Below are positions 8,650-17,308 of a stretch of DNA of 64,000 nt, one piece after another. The notes under the pieces are model-generated. The model ran no database searches, was not told the DNA's origin, and saw only the letters and a program-made list of their open reading frames with translations. Origin of the DNA: Neorhizobium galegae (lineage in GTDB: Bacteria > Pseudomonadota > Alphaproteobacteria > Rhizobiales > Rhizobiaceae). Location: assembly GCF_017877135.1 (NCBI RefSeq), contig NZ_JAGIPH010000001.1:992001-1056000 (forward strand). The letters run 5' to 3'. The first letter of the stretch is position 1. Every line of letters begins with the position of its first letter. The position numbers were made by a program, and so were the translations under genes.

Positions 8650-10329
8650 TCAAGCCGCGCGGTCGACGGCCCATTTGCGCAGGATCTTGGCGGCGCGTTC
8701 CTCGCTGATTTCCACCATGCGGGCAAGGCGCTTTTCCGGGCCTTCCTTGACGCGGCGGTTGAAGCCGCCGTTCGGATCCTCGCCGCCGCCGAACACGTCG
8801 TCCGCGTTGTCGAAGCCGAAGTCGGAGCCGAAGCCATCCATGAGGGAGGGACTTCCGCCGCCAGGTGAGAAGTCGGGCAGTTCAAGGCCCGCCGCCTCGG
8901 TTGCCGCTTCGCCGGCGACCACCGTGCCGGTGACGCTGCGAACCACGGGGCGCACGCCGAGCCAGACCACCAGGAAGGCGACGGCGACAAAGGCGAGCGA
9001 ATTGATGATGCCGCCGAGATTGCGCATCAGCATTTCGGAAATGCCGGGGCCGGCCACCGCCTCGTCGAGCAGCTGCGTTTCGAGGAAGTCCATGGCCGTG
9101 ACGGTCACCACGTCGCCGCGATCGACATTGACGCCCGCCGCCGTTGTGACGATCTTCTGCATCTCGGCCAGATAGGCATCGATCTTCTGCTGGTCGGCCG
9201 GCTCGCCCACCATCTTGGCAATGCGACCCTTGTTGACGACGACGGCGATCGAGAGCTTTTCCACGACATAGCTGTTGCGGGTGGTGGCGGTCGTCTTCGA
9301 ATTGATCTCGTAATTGGTCTGCTCTTCCTTCTTGTCGCTCTGGTCGGAGGATTCCGGTCCCGAATTGCCGCCGCTCTGCGGCGCGGCCTGGGGAACGTTC
9401 TGCTCGACGGTTGCGGCACTGTCGGACTGGCGCTGCTGCGACTTCTGGGCTTCCTTGGTCACCTTGACCGAACGCTCGACGCGCGATTCCGGATCAAACA
9501 CCGTTTCCTGGATCTGCTGGCTGTCGGTATTGAGGGAGGCCGTCGCGCTGGAGCGGAAGTTGTCCATGCCGAGGAAGGGGGCAAGCGCCTTGTCGATATT
9601 GCTTTCGATTTCCTGCTGCACGCTCTGCACGACATTCATGGAGCGGGTGAGCGCATTGTTGCCGTATTCATCGCCCGAGGCGAGAAGCTGGCCCGTGGAA
9701 TCGAGAATGGTCACATCATCGACTTCAAGTGCGGGGACGGCGGCGGCGACGAGGTGACGGATGGAGGCGGCAGCCTTGCGGCCGGTGTCGCTGGAGGCGC
9801 GGATCATCACGGAGGCCGTCGGCTTCTGCCCGACACGGCGGAAACTGCCGACATCCGGCATGACGATGTGGACGCGCGCGGCCGCAATGCCGCTGATCTG
9901 CTGGATGGACCGGCCGATTTCGCCTTCGAGCGCCCGCACGCGGGTCACTTCCTGCATGAAGGAGGTGAGGCCGAGCGATCCGACATTGTCAAACAGCTCG
10001 TAGCCGGCATTGGTGCTGTTGGGCAGGCCGCGCTCGGCCAGCATCAGTCGCGCCTTGCTGGTCATGCCGGCCGCCACCTGGATGCTCTTGCCGTCGGAGC
10101 CGGCCTTGAAATCGATCCCGGCCTCGGCGAGCGCCATGCTGACCTGGTTGAGGTCGGCCGTTTCCAGTCCGACATACAGGGCCTCATAGGACGGCTTGTT
10201 GACGTAGAACGCCGCCGCAATGACGATTGCCATCGACACCAGGCCGACACCGGCCATGGTCAACAGCTTGGTCTGCCCGAGCGAGCCGAGATTTTTAAGG
10301 ATTTGTGTGAATTGAGCTAACAGATTCAT
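8650..10329 (-). CDS. fliF: Flagellar MS-ring protein FliF
   Basis: FliF builds the MS ring in the inner membrane, the platform for rod, export gate and C-ring. The 559-residue protein has an N-terminal membrane segment (about residues 22-43), YscJ-like ring domains with KPSYEALYVGLETADLNQV and RVHIVMPD, and a second membrane segment near residues 445-465 (AFVAVAFLVVWLGV). The C-terminal tail (KILRKWAVDRAA) is the FliG-binding helix. It is the last gene of the chemotaxis run, 135 bp after cheT, as in other rhizobia. Confidence 0.96.
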   Translation of the reverse strand: MNLLAQFTQILKNLGSLGQTKLLTMAGVGLVSMAIVIAAAFYVNKPSYEALYVGLETADLNQVSMALAEAGIDFKAGSDGKSIQVAAGMTSKARLMLAERGLPNSTNAGYELFDNVGSLGLTSFMQEVTRVRALEGEIGRSIQQISGIAAARVHIVMPDVGSFRRVGQKPTASVMIRASSDTGRKAAASIRHLVAAAVPALEVDDVTILDSTGQLLASGDEYGNNALTRSMNVVQSVQQEIESNIDKALAPFLGMDNFRSSATASLNTDSQQIQETVFDPESRVERSVKVTKEAQKSQQRQSDSAATVEQNVPQAAPQSGGNSGPESSDQSDKKEEQTNYEINSKTTATTRNSYVVEKLSIAVVVNKGRIAKMVGEPADQQKIDAYLAEMQKIVTTAAGVNVDRGDVVTVTAMDFLETQLLDEAVAGPGISEMLMRNLGGIINSLAFVAVAFLVVWLGVRPVVRSVTGTVVAGEAATEAAGLELPDFSPGGGSPSLMDGFGSDFGFDNADDVFGGGEDPNGGFNRRVKEGPEKRLARMVEISEERAAKILRKWAVDRAA

Positions 10330-10464
10330 TCTGTTCCCGCACCGTCAAAAAGGAAAAAAGAGCCCTTTGCCCAACCGCAAGCTAACGCGCGAAGCTTGTG
10401 CGAGCGTTTCGCCGGATGCGGTGTGCGAGACGGTGACGGTGGCGGTGGAAAACCGCAAGCGTCG

Positions 10465-10854
10465 TCAGAAGAAGTCGAAATCTCCCGCAGCCTTGGAGAG
10501 CGGCTGCGAGTGGCCGTGGCGCATGCCCTTGGTCAGCGCCTTGTGCATGTCGGCAAGCTTGACGAGGCTGAGCGCGGTCGAGACATCCACCTCCCATTCG
10601 TCCGGAATGGTGCCGGTGATCGTATCGATGAATTCTGCGAGCCCGCGGGTTTTCTGCACGGCAAGATCGATGCCCTGCAGCACCTTCATGCTGTCGGGCG
10701 CATGCAGGATGGCAGCGCCCCCGACTTCGAGAAGCTGCGGCTCGACGCGCTCGATGAGATAGGCCACGTCGTAGAGTTCCGAGACGATCCGCATGAGGAC
10801 CTCCGGCAGTTTCTCGTCCATGGAAGCAGATGGCTGCGAATGGATATCGGTCAT
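10465..10854 (-). CDS. cheT: CheT, CheZ-like chemotaxis phosphatase candidate
   Basis: This 129-residue, mostly helical protein occupies the cheT (orf10) position between cheD and fliF. CheT of S. meliloti has been described as a remote CheZ relative that helps remove phosphate from CheY proteins. The catalytic signature of CheZ, D-x-x-x-Q, is visible here as DLAVQ at residues 63-67 inside a long helix. The C-terminus ends in GDFDFF, an acidic-aromatic tail like the CheY-docking tail of CheZ and like the tail of the adjacent CheD (IEFF). Spacing to cheD is 11 bp. The role is inferred from context and motif; global similarity to CheZ is not visible by eye. Confidence 0.78.
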   Translation of the reverse strand: MTDIHSQPSASMDEKLPEVLMRIVSELYDVAYLIERVEPQLLEVGGAAILHAPDSMKVLQGIDLAVQKTRGLAEFIDTITGTIPDEWEVDVSTALSLVKLADMHKALTKGMRHGHSQPLSKAAGDFDFF

Positions 10855-10865
10855 TGCTTCCTCGG

Positions 10866-11423
10866 TTAAAAGAACTCGATCGAACTTTCGACAGGTTTTG
10901 CCGGCTTGGCAGGACGCTGCTGCTCCAGTGCCACCGTCTTCTGCGTTTCAGCGCCGGTCAGCGGATAGGCCCGGGCACGACCGCTGGCGGGCCAGTATTC
11001 CAGCTTGCGGCCGAACTCCCCGCCGGTGGAAGAGCCGACGACATTGATGCCTTCGTCGCGCAGGAACTGCAGCGCGAAGGCTGCATTCTGCTCTCCCACG
11101 TTGGAGAAGCTCGCAATGGTCTTGGCACCGCCGAAGATCTTTGCTTCCAGTCGCTCGCGCCGCCCGCCGCGTTTGAGGATGCCGTTGATCAAAAGCTCCA
11201 TCAGGTGCACGCCATAGCGGGACATGTCCCCGCCCGACATGCCGCCGGGGCCATTGCCGGGCAGGAGGAAGTGGTTCATTCCCCCCACGCCTGTCACCGG
11301 ATCCCTGAGGCACGCAGCCACGCAGGAGCCCAGGATCGTCGTGATGACCGCATTGGGTTCGTCCGTTACCTTGTATTCGCCCTGGATGATGTTCATCCGT
11401 TTGGCTGCGGCCATTGGATTCAT
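10866..11423 (-). CDS. cheD: Chemoreceptor glutamine deamidase CheD
   Basis: CheD deamidates glutamines of chemoreceptors during adaptation. The 185-residue protein shows the CheD catalytic Cys and His: [20 protein letters not shown] followed by NHFLLPG, and later [13 protein letters not shown]. It ends in VESSIEFF. Translation is coupled to cheY2, because cheY2 ends at 11420 within the cheD ATGA start. It stands between cheY2 and cheT in the conserved rhizobial order. Confidence 0.95.
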   Translation of the reverse strand: MNPMAAAKRMNIIQGEYKVTDEPNAVITTILGSCVAACLRDPVTGVGGMNHFLLPGNGPGGMSGGDMSRYGVHLMELLINGILKRGGRRERLEAKIFGGAKTIASFSNVGEQNAAFALQFLRDEGINVVGSSTGGEFGRKLEYWPASGRARAYPLTGAETQKTVALEQQRPAKPAKPVESSIEFF

Positions 11424-11809
11424 TTAAGTGCTCCGAACACCGCCTCGATGGCAGCTTTCATCTTTTCGATCGTAAAGGGCTTTGCCAGCACGTTGTTGGC
11501 ACCGAGCTGTGCGGCCTTCTGCACCAGCGCGCGGTCGCCCTGCGCCGTGAGGATGATAAAGGCCGCCTTCTTGGTGGTCGGGTTCGTCCGCACCGCCTGG
11601 AGCAGACCCAACCCGTCCATCTTGGGCATGTTGAAATCCGAGATCACCAGGTGATGCGGCTGCTCGGCCATGATCTTCATGCCCTGCTCGCCATCGCCTG
11701 CAGCCGTGATCTGCTTGAAGCCGAGTTGTGTCAGGGCGTCGCTGAGCAGCAACCGGCTCGTCACCTGATCATCCACGATCAGAACTTTGATTTTTTCAGC
11801 GAGAGACAT
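11420..11809 (-). CDS. cheY2: Chemotaxis response regulator CheY2
   Basis: CheY2 is a single receiver domain; in S. meliloti CheY2-P is the main form that acts on the flagellar motor. The 129-residue protein has the acidic pair in VLIVDDQ, the phospho-accepting Asp58 in [12 protein letters not shown], and the conserved Lys in NNVLAKPF. Asp58 matches the S. meliloti numbering. The gene starts directly after the cheB stop and overlaps cheD by four bases. Confidence 0.94.
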   Translation of the reverse strand: MSLAEKIKVLIVDDQVTSRLLLSDALTQLGFKQITAAGDGEQGMKIMAEQPHHLVISDFNMPKMDGLGLLQAVRTNPTTKKAAFIILTAQGDRALVQKAAQLGANNVLAKPFTIEKMKAAIEAVFGALK

Positions 11810-12850
11810 TTATTCGGTACCTTCTTTTCGGGCAGCGGTTAATTTCAAGATTTCTTCACCGATCGAACCCAGAGGCATCTGCTGTTCGACCGCTCCTATT
11901 TCATGCGCAACCCGTGGCATGCCGTAGACGACACATGTTTTCTCGTTCTGCCCAATCGTGCGCGCGCCCGCACCACGCATCTTGAGCAGACCCGATGCAC
12001 CGTCCCGCCCCATGCCGGTCAGGATGACGCCGACGGCGTTGCGGCCGGCAAGATCCGCCACCGAGTCGAACAGGACATCCACCGAGGGGCGGTGACCATT
12101 GACCGGATCGCGCTCGACGAGCCGGCAGCAGGGCGCGGAAGCATTGGAGACTTGCAGGTGACGCTCCCCGCCGGGCGCGAGATAAATCTTGCCGATCTCG
12201 AGCCTTGCGCCATCGGTTGCCTCATGCACCACGGGAGCACAGATACGATTAAGCCTTTCAGCAAAACTTTTCGTAAACGTCGGCGGCATGTGCTGCGTAA
12301 TGACCGTCGGCGGGCAGTTCTTGGGGAATTTCTGCAACACCGCAATCAGCGCCTCGACACCGCCCGTGGACGATCCGATGGCGACAATCTTGCGGCCCAC
12401 ACGGTAATCCGCCGTGGGTGCAAGCATGGGCTGCGAGGCGGCAACGCTGCGGCCCCGTTTGGAGCGGGCCGCCGCCTTCACCTTTTCCGCCAGATCGCTG
12501 AACGGGCGCGAATCGCCCGGCACCGGCTTGCTGACGCAATCGAAGGCGCCGATTTCCAGGGCCGCAAGCGTGGCGTTCGCCCCATGGTGGGTCATGGTCG
12601 AGACCATGATCACCGGCATCGGCCGCAGCCGCATGATCTTTTCCAGAAACTCCAGCCCGTTCATGTTGGGCATCTCGATGTCGAGCGTCACCACGTCGGG
12701 GTTGAGCTGCTTGATCGCCGCCCGCGCCTCGTGGGCATCGCCCGCCTGGCCAATGACATTGACCTCCGGATCCGAATTCAGGACAGCCGTGATGAGACCA
12801 CGCATGGTCGGTGAATCATCGACGACAAGGACTCGCGCCGGCATGGTCAT
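11810..12850 (-). CDS. cheB: Chemotaxis protein-glutamate methylesterase CheB
   Basis: CheB removes methyl groups from chemoreceptors and is activated by CheA. From ATG at 12850 the protein has 346 residues: a receiver domain with Asp57 in [10 protein letters not shown], then a C-terminal esterase with the Ser motif [11 protein letters not shown], the His motif TQHMPPTF, and the Asp in TGMGRDGA. The open frame continues upstream, but the conserved receiver start and the 4-base overlap with the cheR stop decide the start. Confidence 0.95.
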   Translation of the reverse strand: MTMPARVLVVDDSPTMRGLITAVLNSDPEVNVIGQAGDAHEARAAIKQLNPDVVTLDIEMPNMNGLEFLEKIMRLRPMPVIMVSTMTHHGANATLAALEIGAFDCVSKPVPGDSRPFSDLAEKVKAAARSKRGRSVAASQPMLAPTADYRVGRKIVAIGSSTGGVEALIAVLQKFPKNCPPTVITQHMPPTFTKSFAERLNRICAPVVHEATDGARLEIGKIYLAPGGERHLQVSNASAPCCRLVERDPVNGHRPSVDVLFDSVADLAGRNAVGVILTGMGRDGASGLLKMRGAGARTIGQNEKTCVVYGMPRVAHEIGAVEQQMPLGSIGEEILKLTAARKEGTE

Positions 12851-13755
12851 GTGCTCCTCCCGGCGTTCTTGCCTGTATAGCGGTAGGTGGTTATCCCGAT
12901 ATTGTCGAAGAGGTTCTTGGCATCCCCGGTCACCCGCTCGGAATGGCCGATATAGAGATGGCCTCCGACCGGCAGCAGCCCGGCAAAACGTCCCCAGATC
13001 TTCGTCTGCGTCGGCTCGTCGAAATAGATGACGACGTTGCGGCAGAAGATCACGTCGAAATTGCCCTTGAAGGGCCATTGCGCCATCAGGTTCAGCTCGT
13101 TGTAGGTGATCAGCTTCTTCACCTTGTCGTCGATCTGGAACTTGCGCCGCCCGTCGATCTGCACTTCGCGGAAATACTGCTTGCGCATGGCCGGCGAGAC
13201 GGTTTCCAGAGAATTTTCGTCATAGGCGCCGGCCCTCGCAAGCGCCAGGATCTTCGGATCGATGTCGGTGGCGAGGATCCGGAAATCGTAATCAACGGCG
13301 TTCGGCAGCAGCGACATGACGGTGAGCGCGATCGAATAGGGTTCCTGGCCATCGGACGAGGCCGCCGACCAGATGCGCACGCGCCCGCCATTCTTGGCGC
13401 GCGTGATCAGTCCCGGCAGCACCTCGTCGCGCAGATGGTCGAAATGGTGGTTCTCGCGAAAGAAGCGGGTGAAGTTGGTGGTGAGGTGCGACAGCATCTC
13501 GCGGCGGGGTCCCGCCCCTTCCGGCGAAGAGACCAGCGCGCAATATTCCCGAAAGCCGCGAAGGCCCAGATTGCGAATATGCTTCGACAGCCGCGAATAG
13601 ACCAGCGAGGCCTTCGTGTCGTTCAGATAAATGCCCGCATCGCTATAGATCATGGCGGCGATTTCGGTGAGATCCCGCCGGGTCAGTGGATATTCCCCGC
13701 TGGCCAGGACCTCGTCCGGCGACTGCTTGCTATCGAGAAGACCAAGGGACTTCAT
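12847..13755 (-). CDS. cheR: Chemotaxis protein methyltransferase CheR
   Basis: CheR methylates glutamates of chemoreceptors using S-adenosylmethionine. The 302-residue protein has the helical N-domain ([19 protein letters not shown]), the family motif [11 protein letters not shown], and a SAM-binding fold with [18 protein letters not shown] and [13 protein letters not shown]. It overlaps cheW upstream and cheB downstream by four bases each, showing tight translational coupling. Confidence 0.96.
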   Translation of the reverse strand: MKSLGLLDSKQSPDEVLASGEYPLTRRDLTEIAAMIYSDAGIYLNDTKASLVYSRLSKHIRNLGLRGFREYCALVSSPEGAGPRREMLSHLTTNFTRFFRENHHFDHLRDEVLPGLITRAKNGGRVRIWSAASSDGQEPYSIALTVMSLLPNAVDYDFRILATDIDPKILALARAGAYDENSLETVSPAMRKQYFREVQIDGRRKFQIDDKVKKLITYNELNLMAQWPFKGNFDVIFCRNVVIYFDEPTQTKIWGRFAGLLPVGGHLYIGHSERVTGDAKNLFDNIGITTYRYTGKNAGRST

Positions 13756-14219
13756 GCGGCTTCGCTTTCGGTGTCGGGGATGAGGGCATCCAGTTCGATC
13801 AGGCAGATCATCCGCTTGTCGATGGCCAGGATGCCTCTTGCATACTGTTTCTCGAGCTCGGATGAGACTTCCGGCACGGGCTGGATGTTCTCGTCGGTCA
13901 CGGTGAGGATGTCGGACACGGCTTCCACCAGGAGCCCGACGACCCGTTTCTTGACCTGCGCCACGATGAAGACGTGGCGCTGGGTCGGTTCGGCCTTGCG
14001 CATGCCGAGGCGTGCGGAAAGATCAATGATCGGCAGCACGGCGCCGCGCAGATTGATGACGCCCATCACGTAGGAGGGCGAGTGGGGAAGCGCCGTGGCC
14101 TTTGTCCAGCCGCGAATTTCCCGCACCGACATGATGTTCACGCAAAACTCCTGGTCACCGATGCGGAAGGCGATCAGCTCCCGGCTTCCCTGAACAAGAT
14201 TTTTTCCCGCGTACGACAT
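13752..14219 (-). CDS. cheW: Chemotaxis adaptor protein CheW (operon copy)
   Basis: CheW bridges chemoreceptors and the CheA kinase at the array. The 155-residue single CheW domain shows SVREIRGWTKATALPHSP, YVMGVINLRGAVLPIIDL and VVGLLVEAVSDILTV. It sits between cheA (17 bp away) and cheR (4-bp overlap). A second cheW lies at 39093-39566 and is clearly related but not identical, for example GWAPVTPLP against GWTKATALP. Confidence 0.95.
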   Translation of the reverse strand: MSYAGKNLVQGSRELIAFRIGDQEFCVNIMSVREIRGWTKATALPHSPSYVMGVINLRGAVLPIIDLSARLGMRKAEPTQRHVFIVAQVKKRVVGLLVEAVSDILTVTDENIQPVPEVSSELEKQYARGILAIDKRMICLIELDALIPDTESEAA

Positions 14220-14236
14220 GACCTACAACCCGCCTG

Positions 14237-16531
14237 TTAGCCCGTTGCCTGAAGCGACATGTCGGACTTCATGCCGCTGTCCTGGCGCAGTGACTGGCCA
14301 CGCGAGGCGGCGACCACTGCATCGACGTCGAGGATGAGCGCCACGCGCCCGTCACCCAGAATGGTGGCGGCGGCAATGCCCGGAACATGGGTGTAATTGG
14401 CCTCGAGCGACTTGATGACGACCTGGCGCTGGCCCTGGATGGCGTCCACCATCAGCGCACGCTGGCCACCGCCTTCCGATTCCACCAGAAGCGCCACGCC
14501 CTCCACCGGATTGGCCTGCGTGCCGCGGAAATTCAGGATCCGGCCGACATCGACGAGCGGGCAGAAGGAGTTGCGGATCGAGATCAGCCGCTGGTTGGCG
14601 CCGAAGGAATGGATGGCCGAGGCTTCCGGCTGCAGCGTCTCGACGATGGCGGTGAGCGGCACGACGAGCGTCTGGCCGGCAACCGTCACCACCATGCCGT
14701 CGAGGACGGCGAGCGTCAGCGGCAGGCTCATGGTGAAGGTCGAGCCCTGGCCGGGCCGCGAGCTGATCGAGATGCGTCCGCCAAGGGCCTGGATCGAGCG
14801 CTTGACCACGTCCATGCCGACACCACGGCCGGAAATGTCGGAGATCTTGTCGGCGGTCGAGAAGCCCGGCATGAAGATGAGGTTGTCGATTTCCTCGTCC
14901 GTCAGGTTGGAATCGGCGGCGATCAGGTCGTTGTCAATCGCCTTCTGGCGCACGCGTTCGCGGTTGATGCCGGCGCCGTCGTCCTGGAGCTCGATGACGA
15001 TGCGTCCCGAACGATGCTTTGCCGTCAGCTTGACCGTGCCTTCCGGATTCTTGCCGGAGGCCTCGCGCTTTTCGGGGCTTTCGATGCCGTGGTCGACGGC
15101 GTTGCGGATCATGTGGGTCAGCGGCTCGGCGAGCTTGTCGATGACCGTCTTGTCCACTTCGGTGTTTTCACCTTCCGTGACGAGGCGGATCGACTTGCCG
15201 ACCATGTCCGCCACTTCGCGCACGATACGCGACATGCGCTGGAAGACGGGCTTCACCGGCTGGGCGCGGATGGCCATGACCGAATCCTGGATCTCTCGGG
15301 TGAGCTGCTGCAGCTCTTCGAGGCCCATGTTGATGGCGGATGTGCCGGTCGTGTCGTTTTCGATGACGCTCTGCGACAGCATGGCCTGGTTGATGACCAG
15401 CTCGCCGACGAGGTTGATCAGGCGGTCGACGCGATCGAGATCGACGCGGATGGTCTGGCCGGCGCTGTTTGCGGCATTGGCCGCGTTGGCGGCGGCAGCG
15501 GCGGCGGCTGCAGACTGGCTTTCCTTCTTTTCGACGCGGGCCGCCGCAGCGGCAAGCTTGGTGACATTGCTTGCGGTTTCGGCAGCGCTGACGGCATTGG
15601 CCACCGTCTGGTCTTCTGCGCCGTCATTGCCGTCGTCCGCGCCGGCATCGTCATCCAGGGCGGACAGGTCGAAGGGCACCGGCACCATCGGCAGGTCTTC
15701 GGCGACAGTCTGGGCCACCTTGACGTCGAGGTCGCAATCCCATTCGGCAAATTCGAAGACCGAGCGGATATCCTGCTCGTTCTTGTTCGTCTTGACCGCA
15801 ATCGTCCAGCTGAAATAGGCCTCTTCCGGGTCGAGCTTGTCGAAGGCCGGCAGGGCGGATGTATCGCAGTTGATGCTCATTTCGCCGACGCGCGACAGGT
15901 CGCGCAGCAGAAGGGCCGCTTCGTTGCCCTTGGCATAGAGTTCGCGGCGGGGCTTGAACTGCACCTCGAATGTCGTCGGCGCCATCACCGCTTCTTCTTC
16001 GCCGCCAAATCCGTCGAAGGTGAACGGGATCGGCTGGAAGCCGCTATCGTCGGTCGGGGCGACAGCGGGTGCCGGGGCGGCCTTGGCCGCGGCAGGTTTG
16101 GCCGCGGCAGGCTTTGCCGGTTCGGCAGAGGCGCCACCGGAGGGCATTTCACCCCGGGCAAGCGCCTCCAGTTCCTTGACCAGCCCGCGGCTTCTGCCCT
16201 CGTCGACACCGCCGCCATCGCGCGATGCCGTCACGAGGTCGGCGAGCACGTCCGCCGACTTCAGCATCACCTTGAGGACGTCCTGGTTGGGCTCCAGCTT
16301 GTTGGAGCGCACGCAGTCGAGGGTTGTCTCGAAGACGTGGGCGAACGAAACCAGGTCATCAAGTCCGAATGCGCCTGCGCCCCCCTTGATCGAGTGGACC
16401 GCACGGAAAACGGCATTCACCGTTTCCGGGTCACGGTCGCCATCATTCAGCTTGAGAAGACCAGATTCCAGTTCTGCGAGCTGCTCTTCGCACTCCTGGA
16501 AGAAGATCTCTTTGATTTCGTTCATATCCAT
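14237..16531 (-). CDS. cheA: Chemotaxis histidine kinase CheA
   Basis: CheA autophosphorylates in response to receptors and passes phosphate to CheY1, CheY2 and CheB. The 764-residue protein has an HPt domain with His46 in AVHSIKGGAGAFGL, an Ala/Pro-rich linker (about 128-160), a CheY/CheB-binding region, a dimerization helix pair (VGELVINQAMLSQS), the ATPase core (NAVDHGIESPEKREASGK, DDGAGI, GRGVGMDVVK) and a C-terminal CheW-like domain. It lies 20 bp after cheY1. The linker is long compared with E. coli CheA (654 residues), which is common in rhizobia. Confidence 0.96.
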   Translation of the reverse strand: MDMNEIKEIFFQECEEQLAELESGLLKLNDGDRDPETVNAVFRAVHSIKGGAGAFGLDDLVSFAHVFETTLDCVRSNKLEPNQDVLKVMLKSADVLADLVTASRDGGGVDEGRSRGLVKELEALARGEMPSGGASAEPAKPAAAKPAAAKAAPAPAVAPTDDSGFQPIPFTFDGFGGEEEAVMAPTTFEVQFKPRRELYAKGNEAALLLRDLSRVGEMSINCDTSALPAFDKLDPEEAYFSWTIAVKTNKNEQDIRSVFEFAEWDCDLDVKVAQTVAEDLPMVPVPFDLSALDDDAGADDGNDGAEDQTVANAVSAAETASNVTKLAAAAARVEKKESQSAAAAAAAANAANAANSAGQTIRVDLDRVDRLINLVGELVINQAMLSQSVIENDTTGTSAINMGLEELQQLTREIQDSVMAIRAQPVKPVFQRMSRIVREVADMVGKSIRLVTEGENTEVDKTVIDKLAEPLTHMIRNAVDHGIESPEKREASGKNPEGTVKLTAKHRSGRIVIELQDDGAGINRERVRQKAIDNDLIAADSNLTDEEIDNLIFMPGFSTADKISDISGRGVGMDVVKRSIQALGGRISISSRPGQGSTFTMSLPLTLAVLDGMVVTVAGQTLVVPLTAIVETLQPEASAIHSFGANQRLISIRNSFCPLVDVGRILNFRGTQANPVEGVALLVESEGGGQRALMVDAIQGQRQVVIKSLEANYTHVPGIAAATILGDGRVALILDVDAVVAASRGQSLRQDSGMKSDMSLQATG

Positions 16532-16551
16532 CGCAGGAATTCCCGGTTGGT

Positions 16552-16917
16552 TCAGGCGGTTACACGCTCAATCGCATCAATCAGCTTGACCGGATCGAAA
16601 GGTTTGACGATCCAGCCGGTCGCCCCGGCCTGGCGGGCGCGGTTCTTCTTTTCCGCGTCGCTTTCCGTGGTCAGCACGAGGATCGGAACGGCGCGGTAAC
16701 GTTCGTTGCGGCGCACGCCCTCGATGAAGCCGAAGCCGTCGAGACGCGGCATGTTGATATCGGTCACGATGACGTCCGGATTGCAGTCCTCGAGAACCTC
16801 GAGGCCTTCCACGCCGTCTTCGGCCTGGATCGTTTCGAAGCCGGCATTGTTCAAGGTCACCAGAAGCATGTTCCGGATCGTCCTTGAATCATCCACTGTA
16901 AGTACTTTCTTCTTCAC
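16552..16917 (-). CDS. cheY1: Chemotaxis response regulator CheY1
   Basis: CheY1 is a single receiver domain of 121 residues; in S. meliloti it acts mainly as a phosphate sink for CheA. Key residues are the acidic pair in VDDS, Asp53 in VTDINMPRLDG, and Lys in WIVKPFDP. The start is GTG at 16917, which overlaps the cheS stop as GTGA and gives the family N-terminus; upstream GGAGATC can serve as ribosome binding site. The longer open frame upstream reads through cheS and is not credible. Confidence 0.93.
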   Translation of the reverse strand: MKKKVLTVDDSRTIRNMLLVTLNNAGFETIQAEDGVEGLEVLEDCNPDVIVTDINMPRLDGFGFIEGVRRNERYRAVPILVLTTESDAEKKNRARQAGATGWIVKPFDPVKLIDAIERVTA

Positions 16918-17213
16918 TGCCTGATCTCCTTCGCGAGCAGATTTTCTATATTGATGCCGATGAGCTGCATGGTCTTGCGGAACGCATCGGAGACTTGTTC
17001 GAAGACGAACGCCTTCTTGTCCTCCTCCCAGACGCGTGCGGCAGCCACGAGAACCTGTACGCACTGGACACCGAGCCGCTCGACGCCGGACGCGTCGATG
17101 GCAACATCGCTGCCACGCATGTTGGTCAGCTGACCGTGCAGAACCGACGCCTCGTTGAGATCCAGCACCGACACCAGTTTCAGACTGCCCTTCACTGCCT
17201 TCTTGCCTGCCAT
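16914..17213 (-). CDS. cheS: CheS-like STAS-domain protein (orf2 of the che operon)
   Basis: This 99-residue protein is in the position of S. meliloti cheS (orf2), whose product binds CheA and speeds CheY1 dephosphorylation. The sequence looks like a STAS fold: KLVSVLDLNEASVLHGQL, then VAIDASGVERLGVQCVQVLV. The conserved Ser of anti-sigma antagonists, next to the Asp-Ala position, appears present in DASGVERLG, but phosphorylation here is unproven. ATG at 17213 has GAGGA eight bases upstream. It overlaps cheY1 by four bases, which fits a joint role. Confidence 0.85.
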   Translation of the reverse strand: MAGKKAVKGSLKLVSVLDLNEASVLHGQLTNMRGSDVAIDASGVERLGVQCVQVLVAAARVWEEDKKAFVFEQVSDAFRKTMQLIGINIENLLAKEIRQ

Positions 17214-17275
17214 TCCTTCGTCCTCATCGTTCGTCGTCACACTCGCGTGGCGTAATGCCATCGCTGGTCTTTGAG

Positions 17276-17299
17276 GGTCCGGCCGAAGAGGGCCGGACC
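17276..17299 (-). other. Strong hairpin between icpA and cheS
   Basis: A perfect 9-bp inverted repeat, GGTCCGGCC/GGCCGGACC with a 6-base loop, lies just after the icpA stop. No T-run follows it on the minus strand, so full termination is unlikely. It could stabilise icpA mRNA or lower readthrough into cheS-cheY1-cheA. Confidence 0.5.
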
Positions 17300-17308
17300 A
17301 ATCGGTCA

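Noticed and set aside
14387..16699. A 770-codon plus-strand frame opposite cheA
   Set aside because: It mirrors the high-G+C codon pattern of cheA on the other strand. The translation is rich in His, Asp and Arg without any domain, and cheA itself is certain.
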